A stretch of DNA of 64,000 nucleotides from Sphingomonas sp. (GCF_003248515.1 NZ_QFOB01000002.1:62001-126000), one strand, 5' to 3'. Shown: positions 8,427 through 17,233, numbered from the stretch's first letter. Notes: generated by a model from the sequence alone, not told the origin. Made by a program: numbers and translations.

Positions 8427-8482
8427 TGTTGCCCCCCACCGCCGGGCCTAGGCGCCCCTCAACTTCAATGAGGGAGCAGATC

Positions 8483-9136
8483 ATGCGGATTTCCACATTT
8501 TTCGGGCTGGGCACGGCGGCCCTGCTGGCAGCGGCGCCGGCCCATGCGGAGAAGGGCGACGTGCTCGTCCGCGTCCGCGCGCTGATGGTAGCGCCCACCG
8601 AGAAATCAGGCCCGGTAACGCCCAGCTTCCCCGGCGCGCACGTGGCGGTGAACAATAGCTACGCGCCGGAACTGGACTTCACCTACATGGTGACGAACCA
8701 TATCGGCACGGAGCTGATCCTCGCCACCACCAAGCATCATGTGTCCGGGCGGGGCAGCCTCGATTCGCTGGGCCGTCTGGCGGGAACCTGGGTGCTGCCG
8801 CCGACGCTGACCGCCCAATATCATTTCGCGCCGCAGGCGAAGATCCGTCCCTATGTGGGCGCGGGCATCAACTACACGATCTTCTATTCGGAGAAATCCA
8901 GCGACGCGCTGGATGCCGCGATCGGCCAGACGAAGGTGCGCCTGAAGGATAGCGTGGGCTATGCCGTGCAGGCGGGCCTGGATTTCGATCTGACGAGCAA
9001 GATCTTCGCCAATATCGATGTGAAATATATCGACATCGATACGACGGCGCGGCTGACGACCGGCTCTACCGTGAACCGGGTGCGCGTGAGCCTGGATCCG
9101 ATCGTGGTGGGCGTGGGCCTGGGCATGCGCTTCTGA
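8483..9136 (+). CDS. ompW: OmpW-family outer membrane protein
   Basis: A 217-residue eight-stranded beta-barrel outer membrane protein. The first 22 residues are a Sec signal peptide cleaved after AHA. Family hallmarks include ARVRALMVAP-like entry (VLVRVRALMVAPT), the strand PTLTAQYHFAP, YVGAGINYTIFYSE, and a terminal strand VGVGLGMRF ending in phenylalanine as BAM substrates do. OmpW forms a narrow hydrophobic channel and is often induced by FNR. ATG 8483 follows GAGGGAGC; the longer frame from 8426 would start inside the FNR box. Confidence 0.92.
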   Translation: MRISTFFGLGTAALLAAAPAHAEKGDVLVRVRALMVAPTEKSGPVTPSFPGAHVAVNNSYAPELDFTYMVTNHIGTELILATTKHHVSGRGSLDSLGRLAGTWVLPPTLTAQYHFAPQAKIRPYVGAGINYTIFYSEKSSDALDAAIGQTKVRLKDSVGYAVQAGLDFDLTSKIFANIDVKYIDIDTTARLTTGSTVNRVRVSLDPIVVGVGLGMRF

Positions 9137-9172
9137 ACACCGGCTCCTACGCGACGGAGACGGGAACGGCAC

Positions 9173-9203
9173 CGGCCCACTCCCGAAAGAAGGACGTGGG
9201 CCG
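9173..9203 (+). terminator. Possible terminator after ompW
   Basis: CGGCCCAC (9173-9180) and GTGGGCCG (9196-9203) form an 8-bp stem with a 15-nt loop, followed by CCTTTCG. The T run is short, so this is a weak call. Confidence 0.35.
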
Positions 9204-9238
9204 CCTTTCGATCCATCGGGATGAAGCGGTGCGCGGCT

Positions 9239-9252
9239 TTGATCCCGATCAA
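9239..9252. promoter_or_regulatory. Perfect FNR box upstream of the hemerythrin-like gene
   Basis: TTGATCCCGATCAA, an exact match to TTGAT-N4-ATCAA, centred 54 nt before the ATG at 9300. Confidence 0.82.
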
Positions 9253-9299
9253 GGCCCGCCGCGCGCCGATCGGCCACTCCGGCGGCCGGAGAGAGACGC

Positions 9300-9839
9300 A
9301 TGACAGAGATCGATGCCTATGCGGGCAGCAAGGTGCCCTTCTGCCGGCGATGGCACGTTATCGCCGAAATCGATCTCGCGCGGCTGGTGGCCGATCATAG
9401 CGGCCTTGAGCATATGTGCCGGCGGCTGGAGGCGATTGCGGATGCCCTGCCCGATTTGCCGGCGCCGGAGGAAACCGACTGGATCACCGCCGAGCTGGAC
9501 ATGCTTTCCCGCCACAATGACGCCGAGGATCGGCTGATGGAGGGGCTATTCCGGCGCGAGGCGCGCGATCCGCTCGCGCGGAGCGTGCTCGATCATATTC
9601 GCGGGCGCCATATCGCCTGCACGGTGCTGGGGCAGGATCTGGTCGCGGCGCTCGCGCCCGATCCGGACGCCCCCGTGCCGACCGAGCCGGAGGCGCTCGG
9701 CTATATGCTGCGCTGCTTCTTCGAGGGCTGCCGCGATGCCATCGCCTTCGAGGAACTGGCGATCCTGGCGCTGGGTGGCCTGCGGCTGACCGCCGACGCA
9801 CGGGCGCTGCTGGTCGATCGTATCGCGAGACGAAGCTAG
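9300..9839 (+). CDS. Hemerythrin-like / hypothetical protein under FNR box
   Basis: A 179-residue helical protein. Several histidine/acid pairs occur at helix positions like those of HHE hemerythrins (DHSGLEHMCRRLE, SRHNDAEDRLMEGLF, HIRGRHIACTVLGQDL, FEELAILALGGLRL). The spacing is looser than in the gene at 5269, so di-iron binding is inferred. The context is persuasive: a perfect FNR box lies upstream and fnr itself follows convergently. A role in O2/NO handling or iron-sulfur repair during micro-oxic growth is likely. ATG 9300 is preceded by GGAGAGAG. Confidence 0.65.
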   Translation: MTEIDAYAGSKVPFCRRWHVIAEIDLARLVADHSGLEHMCRRLEAIADALPDLPAPEETDWITAELDMLSRHNDAEDRLMEGLFRREARDPLARSVLDHIRGRHIACTVLGQDLVAALAPDPDAPVPTEPEALGYMLRCFFEGCRDAIAFEELAILALGGLRLTADARALLVDRIARRS

Positions 9840-9882
9840 CGGCGCGAACGGCCCGAAACGAGAAACCGTCAGCCGCCGGCCA

Positions 9883-10593
9883 TCATCCCGCGTCCGCGCG
9901 GGCGGCCAGCGCGTCGCGATCGCGGATCGTGATCGCGCGGGCGGCGGGCAGCGCGATGATCCCCGCCGTCTTGAGCTTGGTGAGCTGGCGGCTCACCGTC
10001 TCGATCGTAAGACCCAGCACATCCGCGATCTGGCCGCGCGTGAGCGGCAGATCGAACGTGACCGGGCCGTTCATGCTGGCGCGGCAGCCATTGCCGGCGG
10101 CGCGGGCCGCCATATCCAGCAGGAAGCCCGCCATCTTTTCCTCGGCGGACTGGCGCGCGAGCATCAGCATGCGGCCCCGCGCCTCCTCCAGCGCCGCGAA
10201 GGTGCGCTGGAGCAGCAGACGCTCCATCCGGACATGATCCTCCAGCACCTGTTCGAACGGGCCGCGCGGGAAGACGCACAATTCCGCGTCGGTCAGCGCT
10301 GTCACCGTGAAATCGGTCTGCTTCGCATAGGGGCGGCCGACGAAATCGGCCGGATAGAGCAGCCCCACGATCTGCTCGCGCCCATCGGCCGTGGCGGCGT
10401 TGAGCTTGAGCACGCCGGACAGGAGATTGGCGCAGATCGCCGCCTCCTCCCCCGCCCAGACAAGCGTTTCACCGCGCGCCAGCTTCTGGCGGCGGCCGAG
10501 GCGGTTGAGCGCCGTCAGTTCCTCATCATCGAGGCTTCCGCAAAGGGCCTGATCGCGCACGCCGCAATCGGCGCAGATGGTGCTCGCATGCAT
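9883..10593 (-). CDS. fnr: Fnr-type oxygen-sensing transcriptional regulator (CRP/FNR family)
   Basis: A 236-residue regulator. The N-terminal cysteines C7, C10 and C18 with C54 match the four ligands of the oxygen-labile 4Fe-4S cluster of Fnr. Residues 20-125 form the cyclic-nucleotide-binding-like beta barrel, 130-160 the dimerisation helix, and 183-210 the HTH (LPLTRGQIADVLGLTIETV). The recognition helix carries E198-x2-S201-R202, the ExxSR pattern that reads TTGAT half-sites, matching the boxes found around hemN, ompW, the hemerythrin-like gene and cyd. A box at 10654-10667 precedes its own start, suggesting autoregulation. Confidence 0.93.
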   Translation of the reverse strand: MHASTICADCGVRDQALCGSLDDEELTALNRLGRRQKLARGETLVWAGEEAAICANLLSGVLKLNAATADGREQIVGLLYPADFVGRPYAKQTDFTVTALTDAELCVFPRGPFEQVLEDHVRMERLLLQRTFAALEEARGRMLMLARQSAEEKMAGFLLDMAARAAGNGCRASMNGPVTFDLPLTRGQIADVLGLTIETVSRQLTKLKTAGIIALPAARAITIRDRDALAARADAG

Positions 10594-10653
10594 CCCCCCC
10601 GCATAGACGGAGCGGCACGAAAAGTCGCGTCTTTCGGATCGAACGCCCGTCTT

Positions 10654-10667
10654 TGACCGGGATCAAG
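10654..10667. promoter_or_regulatory. FNR box upstream of fnr
   Basis: TTGACCGGGATCAA, one mismatch from consensus, centred 67 nt before the fnr start at 10593. On the other strand it faces the structured intergenic stretch 10690-10821. Confidence 0.65.
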
Positions 10668-10699
10668 GCCGTTCGCGCGGGAACCGGCGATCGGGGCGA

Positions 10700-10821
10700 C
10701 GGCGGTGGCCCTGCTCCCGATTGGGGAGCGGGAGCGGGCCCGCCCCCGAGACCCGGCGCTTTTCCCCAGCGCGGGTCATTCACTGGCCGCCGTGGTCCCT
10801 GCCACGGCGGCCTTCTTTTTT
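10700..10821 (+). ncRNA. Candidate FNR-linked small RNA (three hairpins)
   Basis: No protein frame of note lies between the FNR box (10654-10667) and the cyd terminator. On the plus strand there are three hairpins in a row. The first is GCTCCC/GGGAGC (10713-10729). The second is ACCCGGCGCT with AGCGCGGGT (10751-10776), whose loop TTTCCCC resembles an anti-Shine-Dalgarno sequence. The third is a perfect 11-bp stem (10785-10812) followed by a T-rich run. If the box drives plus-strand transcription at the usual distance, the RNA would start near 10700 and be about 120 nt long. The 5' end is an estimate and no clear -10 is visible. Confidence 0.45.
10785..10821 (+). terminator. Strong Rho-independent terminator, plus orientation
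   Basis: GGCCGCCGTGG (10785-10795), 6-nt loop, CCACGGCGGCC (10802-10812), then TTCTTTTTT. No plus-strand protein gene precedes it closely; it would end the candidate small RNA. Confidence 0.75.
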
Positions 10822-10842
10822 AGCGGCGGAGGAACGGAAAAG

Positions 10843-10870
10843 TGCCGCGGGCTTCCAGAAGCCCGCGGCA
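10843..10870 (-). terminator. Rho-independent terminator of the cydABX operon
   Basis: TGCCGCGGGCTT (10843-10854), loop CCAG, AAGCCCGCGGCA (10859-10870), a perfect 12-bp stem. On the minus strand it is followed by CTTTTCC. It begins 26 bp after the cydX stop. Confidence 0.75.
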
Positions 10871-10895
10871 CAGAGGGGATAGCGGGGATGACGAC

Positions 10896-11000
10896 CTATC
10901 GATCGTCGTCCATCGGCAGGTGGAACTCATGCCACAGGCCGTTGAGGATGCCGAAGGCCAGCGCGAGGCCGAGGCCGAGAACCCAGGTAAAATACCACAT
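10896..11000 (-). CDS. cydX: Cytochrome bd oxidase small subunit CydX
   Basis: A 34-residue single-pass membrane protein. It begins MWYFTWVLGLGLALAFGILN, the classic CydX pattern with the W-Y-F-x-W entry and a glycine/leucine helix, and ends GLWHEFHLPMDDDR. CydX stabilises the CydAB haems and is required for full bd oxidase activity. It starts 15 nt after the cydB stop and is followed by a strong terminator, so it closes the cydABX operon. Confidence 0.9.
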   Translation of the reverse strand: MWYFTWVLGLGLALAFGILNGLWHEFHLPMDDDR

Positions 11001-11015
11001 GGCAATCGCTCCAGA

Positions 11016-12164
11016 TCAGTAGAAATCGGGGTTGGTGGCAACGTCGCGCGCCGTCACGCGGCCGAACATCACCTTGTAGGCCCAGGCAGTGTAGGCGAGG
11101 ACGATCGGCAGGAAGACGACCGTCGCCACCACCATGATCGCCAGCGTATGCGCGCTGGACGAGGCGTTCCACACCGTGAGGCTGCTGTGCGGATCGATCC
11201 GCGACGGCAGCAGGAAGGGGAACATCGACAGGCCGACCGTGGCGATGATCCCCGCCGCCGACAGGGACGATCCCGTGAAGGCGGCCGGTTCGCTGCCACG
11301 GCGGATGCCGAACAACGCCAGCAGCGCGCCGGCAAAGCCAAGGATCGGGGCGATCATCATCCACGGATGCGCGCCATAATTGGCGAGCCACGCGCCTGCC
11401 GCCGCCTCGCTTGTGGTGCGCAGCGGATTGGAGGGGCCGAGCGGATCGACATCGCCGACGATCCGATAGCCGATATCGCCGTAAGCGACGAAGGCCCAGC
11501 CGCCCGCGAAGAGCAGGATCGAGAGCAAGGCGGCGACCGTGCCGATCGCGCGGGCGCGGGCATGGACGGCGCTCGTCTGTTCCACCTTCAGCGTGATCCA
11601 GGCCGATCCGTGCAGCACCAGCATCGCCACCGAGAGGAGGCCGCAAAGCAGGGTGAAGGGGGTGAACAGGCCCAGCAGCGTGCCTTCGTAGAAAGCGCGC
11701 AGATCGCTGTCGAGCCGGAAGGGCGCACCCGACAGGACATTGCCCACCGCCACGCCGAAGACGAGCGCCGGCATGAGACCGCCCACGAAGAGCGCCCAAT
11801 CCCACCGCGCGCGCCACGCCGGATCCGGCCGCTTCGAGCGATATTTGAAACCCACCGGGCGCAGGATGAGCGCCGAGAGGACAAGGAACATCGCGAGATA
11901 GAAGCCGGAGAAGCTCACCGCATAGACGAAGGGCCAGGCGGCGAAGATGGCGCCGCCGCCGAGGATGAACCACACCTGGTTGCCCTCCCACGTCGGCCCG
12001 ATCGTGTTGATGACCATGCGGCGCTCGCGATCTTCCCGCGCGACGAACGGCAGCAGCGCCGCCACGCCGAGATCGAAGCCATCGGTGAGCGCGAAGCCGA
12101 TCAGCAGGATGCCGAGCAGCGCCCACCAGATCAGCCGGAGCATTTCATAATCGAGGAATGCCAT
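11016..12164 (-). CDS. cydB: Cytochrome bd ubiquinol oxidase subunit II
   Basis: A 382-residue integral membrane protein. The N-terminus (YEMLRLIWWALLGILLIGFALTDGFDLGVAALLPFV) is the signature first two helices of CydB. Further hallmarks are NTIGPTWEGNQVWFILGGGA, FPFLLPSRIDPHSSLTVWNAS and a last helix (FLPIVLAYTAWAYKVMFGRV). It pairs with CydA to form the quinol-oxidising, O2-reducing bd complex in the inner membrane. It lies 27 nt after cydA and 15 nt before cydX in one operon. Confidence 0.96.
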   Translation of the reverse strand: MAFLDYEMLRLIWWALLGILLIGFALTDGFDLGVAALLPFVAREDRERRMVINTIGPTWEGNQVWFILGGGAIFAAWPFVYAVSFSGFYLAMFLVLSALILRPVGFKYRSKRPDPAWRARWDWALFVGGLMPALVFGVAVGNVLSGAPFRLDSDLRAFYEGTLLGLFTPFTLLCGLLSVAMLVLHGSAWITLKVEQTSAVHARARAIGTVAALLSILLFAGGWAFVAYGDIGYRIVGDVDPLGPSNPLRTTSEAAAGAWLANYGAHPWMMIAPILGFAGALLALFGIRRGSEPAAFTGSSLSAAGIIATVGLSMFPFLLPSRIDPHSSLTVWNASSSAHTLAIMVVATVVFLPIVLAYTAWAYKVMFGRVTARDVATNPDFY

Positions 12165-12191
12165 TGTCTTGATCCTTGTGCCTAAAGGCGC

Positions 12192-13745
12192 TCAGCCGGC
12201 GACCGACGTGGCGACATGGGGCTCTTGCGCATGATCGTGCGGCCCCTTCCGGATCGAGGCGAGCATCAGCCGCACCTCGATCACCGCCATCGTGCCGTAG
12301 AGCGCGGTGAAGCCGACGATCGTGGTCCACAGCGCAGCGCGTGAGAGCGTGGAGGCGGCGAGGAAGGTGGGGAGCACCCCCTCGATCGCCCAGGGCTGGC
12401 GGCCGATCTCGGCCAGGATCCAGCCCAGCTCGATCGCGATCCACGGCAGCGGGATGGACCACAGGGCCATCTTCAAAAACCAGCGCGTCTTCAGATGCAG
12501 CCGCAGCGAGCAGAGCGCGAAGGCCAGACCGAACAGGGCGATCATGTAGAAGCCGATGAAGGCCATGATGCGGAAGGCCCAGAACATGAGCGGCACGTTG
12601 GGCACCACATCCCATGCTGTCGCCGCAATCAGTTGCGGGCTGGCGTCGCGCGGATCGGCGACGTGGCGCTTGAGCAGCAGGGCATAGCCCAGATCGCGCT
12701 TGTGCGCCTCGAACCGGGCGCGCTCCGCCAGATTGGCGGGATCGACCTTCAGCTTCTGGACCGCATCATAGGCGATCACGCCGGACGTGATCCGCTCCTG
12801 CGCCTTCAGCACCAGTTCCGACATGCCCGTGACTTCCTTGTCCAGGCTGCGCGTGGCGATGATGCCGAGCACCCACGGTATCTCCACCTGATAATGGGTG
12901 GTGCGCTCGCCCACGTCGGGAATGCCGACAAGCGTGAGGCCGGCCGGGGCTGGCGCGGTGTGCCAGGCGGCCTCGATCGCCGCGAGCTTCATCTTCTGGT
13001 TGTCGGTCAGCGTATAGCCGCTTTCGTCGCCCAGCACGACGACGGAGAGCGAGGAGGCGAGGCCGAAGGCGGCCGCGACCGTCATCGAGCGGCGCGCGAC
13101 CTCCGTCCACCTGCCGCGCAGCAGATAATAAGCCGAGACGCCGAGCACGAAGACCGAGGCGCAGACATAGCCGGCGCTGACGGTATGGACGAACTTGGCC
13201 TGCGCGATCGGATTGAAGATGACCGCGCCGAAATCGACGACTTCCATCCGCATCGTATCCGGATTGAAGGCGGCACCCGTGGGGCTCTGCATCCAGCCGT
13301 TGGCGACGAGGATCCACACGGCCGACAGATTCGTGCCGAGCGCCACCAGAAAGGTGACGATGAGATGGCCGAGCTTCGACAGGCGATCCCAGCCGAAGAA
13401 CATGAGGCCTACCATCGTCGCCTCGAGGAAGAAGGCCATCAGCCCCTCGATCGCGAGCGGGGCGCCGAAAATATCGCCCACATAATGCGAGAAATAGGAC
13501 CAGTTCGTGCCGAACTCGAATTCCATGGTGAGGCCCGTGGCCACGCCCAGCACGAAATTGATGCCGAAGAGCTTGCCCCAGAAGCGCGTGATCTCCCGCC
13601 AGATCGCACGGCCGGTCATCACATAGATGGCCTCCATGATGACCAGCATGAAGCTGAGCCCCAGCGTGAGCGGCACGAACAGAAAATGATATAAAGCTGT
13701 CAGGGCGAACTGCAGCCGCGACAGGTCGACGACGCCGACGTCCAT
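12192..13745 (-). CDS. cydA: Cytochrome bd ubiquinol oxidase subunit I
   Basis: A 517-residue haem-bearing subunit of the high-affinity terminal oxidase. The N-terminus LSRLQFALTALYHFLFVPLT supplies the axial histidine (H20). Other family blocks are NFVLGVATGLTMEFEFGTNW, the quinol-loop region around EIPWVLGIIATRS, and the invariant ILAEIGRQPWAIEGVLPT near the C-terminus. It is the first gene of cydABX. A perfect FNR box at 13813-13826, about 75 nt upstream, is shared with the divergent cydDC operon. Confidence 0.96.
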   Translation of the reverse strand: MDVGVVDLSRLQFALTALYHFLFVPLTLGLSFMLVIMEAIYVMTGRAIWREITRFWGKLFGINFVLGVATGLTMEFEFGTNWSYFSHYVGDIFGAPLAIEGLMAFFLEATMVGLMFFGWDRLSKLGHLIVTFLVALGTNLSAVWILVANGWMQSPTGAAFNPDTMRMEVVDFGAVIFNPIAQAKFVHTVSAGYVCASVFVLGVSAYYLLRGRWTEVARRSMTVAAAFGLASSLSVVVLGDESGYTLTDNQKMKLAAIEAAWHTAPAPAGLTLVGIPDVGERTTHYQVEIPWVLGIIATRSLDKEVTGMSELVLKAQERITSGVIAYDAVQKLKVDPANLAERARFEAHKRDLGYALLLKRHVADPRDASPQLIAATAWDVVPNVPLMFWAFRIMAFIGFYMIALFGLAFALCSLRLHLKTRWFLKMALWSIPLPWIAIELGWILAEIGRQPWAIEGVLPTFLAASTLSRAALWTTIVGFTALYGTMAVIEVRLMLASIRKGPHDHAQEPHVATSVAG

Positions 13746-13812
13746 CTATGATCTCCCCGGGGTCCGTTCGGCCCCTTCACGCCGCCCCTAGGCGCAGCCC
13801 CGGGCCGCAACA

Positions 13813-13826
13813 TTGATCGGTATCAA
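13813..13826. promoter_or_regulatory. Perfect FNR box between cydABX and cydDC
   Basis: TTGATCGGTATCAA, an exact TTGAT-N4-ATCAA match in the divergent intergenic region, 68 bp from cydA and 35 bp from the cydD ATG. Confidence 0.85.
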
Positions 13827-13860
13827 AGACGGTGGCGCCGCGCGAGGCTATAAGGGTCTT

Positions 13861-15525
13861 ATGGTGGCGACGGTCTTGGACAGGCAGGCGGCGCGGGCGC
13901 GCACGCTCTACCTTCGCGGCGTGGCGAAGCCGGGCAACGGCGCGCGACGCGGCGTGGCGCTGCTGCTGGGCGATACGGCGGCGGCGATCGCCTTCGCCGC
14001 CGGCCTCGCCCGCGCGATCACGGCATCTCCCGAAGGCTGGCGCGCGATGCTGCCGTGGCTAGCGCTGGCGCTGGGCGCGGGCATGATCCGGGGCGTGATC
14101 GCGCTGGCGCTCGCCATGGCGGGGGCGGATGACGCCCGCGCCGCCAAGCTCGCGCTGCGGCGCCGGATCGCAAGCGCGCTCTTCCGCCAGCGCGCGGGCG
14201 TGACGGCGGGGGCGATGATGAGCGCGGCCGTGGACGATGTGGAGGCGGTGGACGGCTATGTCTCACGCTTCCTGCCCGCGCGGATCGCCGCCGGGATCGC
14301 GCCCCTGCTGGTGCTGGCGGCGACGGCCTGGGCCAGCCCGATCGCGGCCGGGATCCTGGCGGCGACGCTCCTGCCCTTCATCCTCGCCATGGCGCTGGCC
14401 GGCGGGGCGGCGGCGGATCAGTCTCGCCGGCAATTCATGGCGCTGGCGCGGCTCTCCTCGCTGTTCGGTGATCGGATTCGCGCGCTGCCGATCGTGCTGG
14501 CCTTTGGCGGGGAGGCGCGATCGACGGCGCTGCTGCACGATGCGGCGGAGGATCTGTCCCGGCGGACGATGCGGGTGTTGCGCGTCGCCTTCCTTTCCTC
14601 GGCAGCGCTGGAATTCTTCGCGGCGCTCTCCGTGGCGCTCGTCGCCGTCTATGCCGGCTTCAACCTCCTGGGGCTGCTCCCCTTCCCCGTTCCGGAAAAG
14701 CTGGATCTGGCGCGCGCCTTTTTCGTGCTGGCGGTGGCGCCCGAATTCTACGCGCCGATGCGCCGGCTGGCGGCCGCCTATCATGACAAGCAATCGGCCG
14801 AGACGGCGGCCGAACGGCTGGCGGCGGTGGAGCGGGAGGCCGGCGACACGGGCGCCGCCGCGCGGATTACCTGCCCCACGGCTCCGGCCCTCCGCTTCCA
14901 CGACGTGGCGATCCGCTATGACGAGGGCGAGGCGGCCGCCCTTTCCGGCTTTTCGCTGGACGTGAAGCCGGGTGAGATGGTGGCGATGCTGGGGCCATCG
15001 GGAAGCGGCAAAAGCAGCCTGCTCCATCTGCTGCTGGGGCTCGCGCCGCTGAGTGATGGACGGCTGACGGTGGACGGACGGCCGATCGATGCGATCGGCA
15101 GCGTCGCGCCGATCGCCGCATGGATGGGGCAGAATCCACTGATGATGGCGGGCACGATCCGCGACAATATCGCGCTGGCCCGGCCCGATGCCGACGATGC
15201 CGCGATCGATGCGGTGGCGCGCGCGGCCGGCTTGGGGCCGATGCTGCTGGTGCGGCCGCAGGGGCTCGACAGCCCGATCGACGAACGCGGCGGCGGCCTC
15301 TCCGGCGGCGAGCGGCGGCGGATCGCGCTGGCGCGCGCACTGCTGAAAGGCGCGCCCCTCATGCTGCTGGACGAACCGACCGCGCATCTGGACGAAGGAT
15401 CCGAAGCCGCGCTGATCGCCACGATCGCCGATGCCTGCGCGGGCCGCACCACCCTGATCGCCACGCACAGTGCGCGGCTGGCAGCCATTGCCGATCGCAT
15501 CATCCGACTGGAGCGCAAGCCATGA
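13861..15525 (+). CDS. cydD: ABC transporter CydD (cytochrome bd assembly, thiol export)
   Basis: A 554-residue half-transporter. The N-terminal six-helix membrane domain (to about residue 310) is followed by a nucleotide-binding domain with Walker A MLGPSGSGKSSLLHLLLG, signature LSGGERRRIALARALL and Walker B LMLLDEPTAHLD. With CydC it exports glutathione/cysteine and is needed for bd oxidase maturation. The frame extends upstream to 13813, but that start falls inside the FNR box; ATG 13861 is used. Its TGA overlaps the ATG of cydC (ATGA), so translation is coupled. Confidence 0.92.
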   Translation: MVATVLDRQAARARTLYLRGVAKPGNGARRGVALLLGDTAAAIAFAAGLARAITASPEGWRAMLPWLALALGAGMIRGVIALALAMAGADDARAAKLALRRRIASALFRQRAGVTAGAMMSAAVDDVEAVDGYVSRFLPARIAAGIAPLLVLAATAWASPIAAGILAATLLPFILAMALAGGAAADQSRRQFMALARLSSLFGDRIRALPIVLAFGGEARSTALLHDAAEDLSRRTMRVLRVAFLSSAALEFFAALSVALVAVYAGFNLLGLLPFPVPEKLDLARAFFVLAVAPEFYAPMRRLAAAYHDKQSAETAAERLAAVEREAGDTGAAARITCPTAPALRFHDVAIRYDEGEAAALSGFSLDVKPGEMVAMLGPSGSGKSSLLHLLLGLAPLSDGRLTVDGRPIDAIGSVAPIAAWMGQNPLMMAGTIRDNIALARPDADDAAIDAVARAAGLGPMLLVRPQGLDSPIDERGGGLSGGERRRIALARALLKGAPLMLLDEPTAHLDEGSEAALIATIADACAGRTTLIATHSARLAAIADRIIRLERKP

Positions 15526-17201
15526 GGCCGATCGAGCGACTGATCCGCGCCGAGCGCGCCCACCAGCGGGGCCTGCTCGCGCGCGGGGCGCTGCTGGCTG
15601 GGCTGGTGGCGGCATCCTCGGTGGCACTGCTCGGGCTTTCGGGCTGGTTCATCACCGCGGCCGCCACCGCCGGCGCGGCGGGGATCCTCGCGGCGCAGGG
15701 CTTCAACTATATGCTGCCCAGCGCCACGATCCGCCTGCTTGCCATCGTGCGGACAGGCGCGCGCTATGGCGAGCGGCTGGCGAGCCACGAGGCGGCCTTT
15801 TCCGCGCTGGCGCGGATCCGGCCGGCGCTGTTCGCCGCCATCGCGGCCGCCCCGATCACACGCACTCTGGCGATCACGAGCGGCGATGCCACCGCCCGCG
15901 TGACGCAGGATGTCGACCGGATCGAGGCGCGCTTCGTGCGCCTTTCGGCGCCGTGGGGCGCGGCATCCTCCCTGATCGCGGGTGGCGCGCTGATCGCGCC
16001 GGGTGGATGGGCGGCGGCCCTGACGGTGCTGCTGCTGTTCGCCGCCACCTTGCTCGCCGCGCGCCTGCTGGCGCACCGGCTGGCCGGGCCGGGCCGGCGG
16101 GCGCAGCACGCGATCGGCGCGCTCAAGACGGAGGTGGCATCGCTCGCCGGCGCTTCCGCCGAGCTGCGCTGCTACGGGCTGGAAGGCTGGGCGGCCGACC
16201 AGATCGCGGAACGGAGCCGCGAACTCGCCGGGGCGCAGCGCGCGCAGGCGATCGTGGCCGGCTGGTTCGATCTGTGCCAGCCGATCGGCATCGCGCTGGC
16301 GGCGGTTGCGGCCGCCGCGCTTTCGGCCGGTCATGGCGCGGCGATCGCCGCGCTCGCGGCGCTGGCCGGCGCGATGACGCTGGACGGCATCACGCCGCTG
16401 CTGCGCGATCTGGCGGAACGCGGCGCCGTGGACGAGGCGACCGGGCGGCTGGACGCGATCCTTTCCGATCCCGCGCCGGCCCGGACATGGACCGACGCGA
16501 GGATCGACGCATGGGCTCATGCCGAAGGCGATGTCGGGGCGGGATCGCTGCCGATGATCGAATTCGCGCGGGACGATTTCCGCTGGCTGCGCGCCGGAAG
16601 CCGGATTCTGATCGAAGGGCCGTCCGGCATCGGCAAGACCACCCTGATCGAAAGCCTGATCGGCCTGCGACCGGCGGAACGCGGCCATATCCTGGTGGAC
16701 GGGGTGGATCTGGCCGATCTGCCCTGCGGCACGCTGCGCCGACTGTTCGGCTGGGCGCCGCAGGACGCGATGCTGTTGGCCGGCACGGTGCGCGAGAATC
16801 TGCTGCTGGCCCGGCCGGATGCCGACGAGGCGAGCCTGTGGGCGGCGCTGCACGATGCCGCGCTGGACGGTCGCGTGAAGGCGCTGCCTCTGGGGCTGGA
16901 TGGCTGGATCGGCGAGAATGGCGCGCGCCTTTCCGGTGGCGAGCGGCGGCGCCTGTCCCTGGCGCGTGCCTGCCTTTCCGCCGCGCCCTTCCTTCTGCTG
17001 GACGAACCGGCGGAGGGGCTGGACGCAGCGACCGAGGCGCTGGTGACGGAAAGGCTGGCCGCGCGGCTGGAGCGGACCGGACAGGGGCTGCTGCTGGTGA
17101 GCCATCGCCACAGGCTCACCACGCTGTGCGGCGAGGTCATCCGGCTCGGCGGGAAGGCCGAGCCGGCGCCGGGCTGCCCCCGCGCACGCGAACTGGCGTA
17201 G
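15522..17201 (+). CDS. cydC: ABC transporter CydC (cytochrome bd assembly, thiol export)
   Basis: A 559-residue partner of CydD. The membrane domain begins RPIERLIRAERAHQRGLL and contains ALLGLSGWFITAAATAGAA, the family's characteristic second helix. The ATPase domain has Walker A IEGPSGIGKTTLIESLIG, Q loop GWAPQDAMLLAGTVREN, signature LSGGERRRLSLARACLS and Walker B LLLDEPAEGLD. The start overlaps the cydD stop by 4 nt. The ATPase order cydD-cydC and the divergent cydABX place all five genes under one FNR-type control region. Confidence 0.92.
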   Translation: MRPIERLIRAERAHQRGLLARGALLAGLVAASSVALLGLSGWFITAAATAGAAGILAAQGFNYMLPSATIRLLAIVRTGARYGERLASHEAAFSALARIRPALFAAIAAAPITRTLAITSGDATARVTQDVDRIEARFVRLSAPWGAASSLIAGGALIAPGGWAAALTVLLLFAATLLAARLLAHRLAGPGRRAQHAIGALKTEVASLAGASAELRCYGLEGWAADQIAERSRELAGAQRAQAIVAGWFDLCQPIGIALAAVAAAALSAGHGAAIAALAALAGAMTLDGITPLLRDLAERGAVDEATGRLDAILSDPAPARTWTDARIDAWAHAEGDVGAGSLPMIEFARDDFRWLRAGSRILIEGPSGIGKTTLIESLIGLRPAERGHILVDGVDLADLPCGTLRRLFGWAPQDAMLLAGTVRENLLLARPDADEASLWAALHDAALDGRVKALPLGLDGWIGENGARLSGGERRRLSLARACLSAAPFLLLDEPAEGLDAATEALVTERLAARLERTGQGLLLVSHRHRLTTLCGEVIRLGGKAEPAPGCPRARELA

Positions 17202-17233
17202 CGTCTGGGCGTTCGGGCCGGGAAAGGCCCCGA

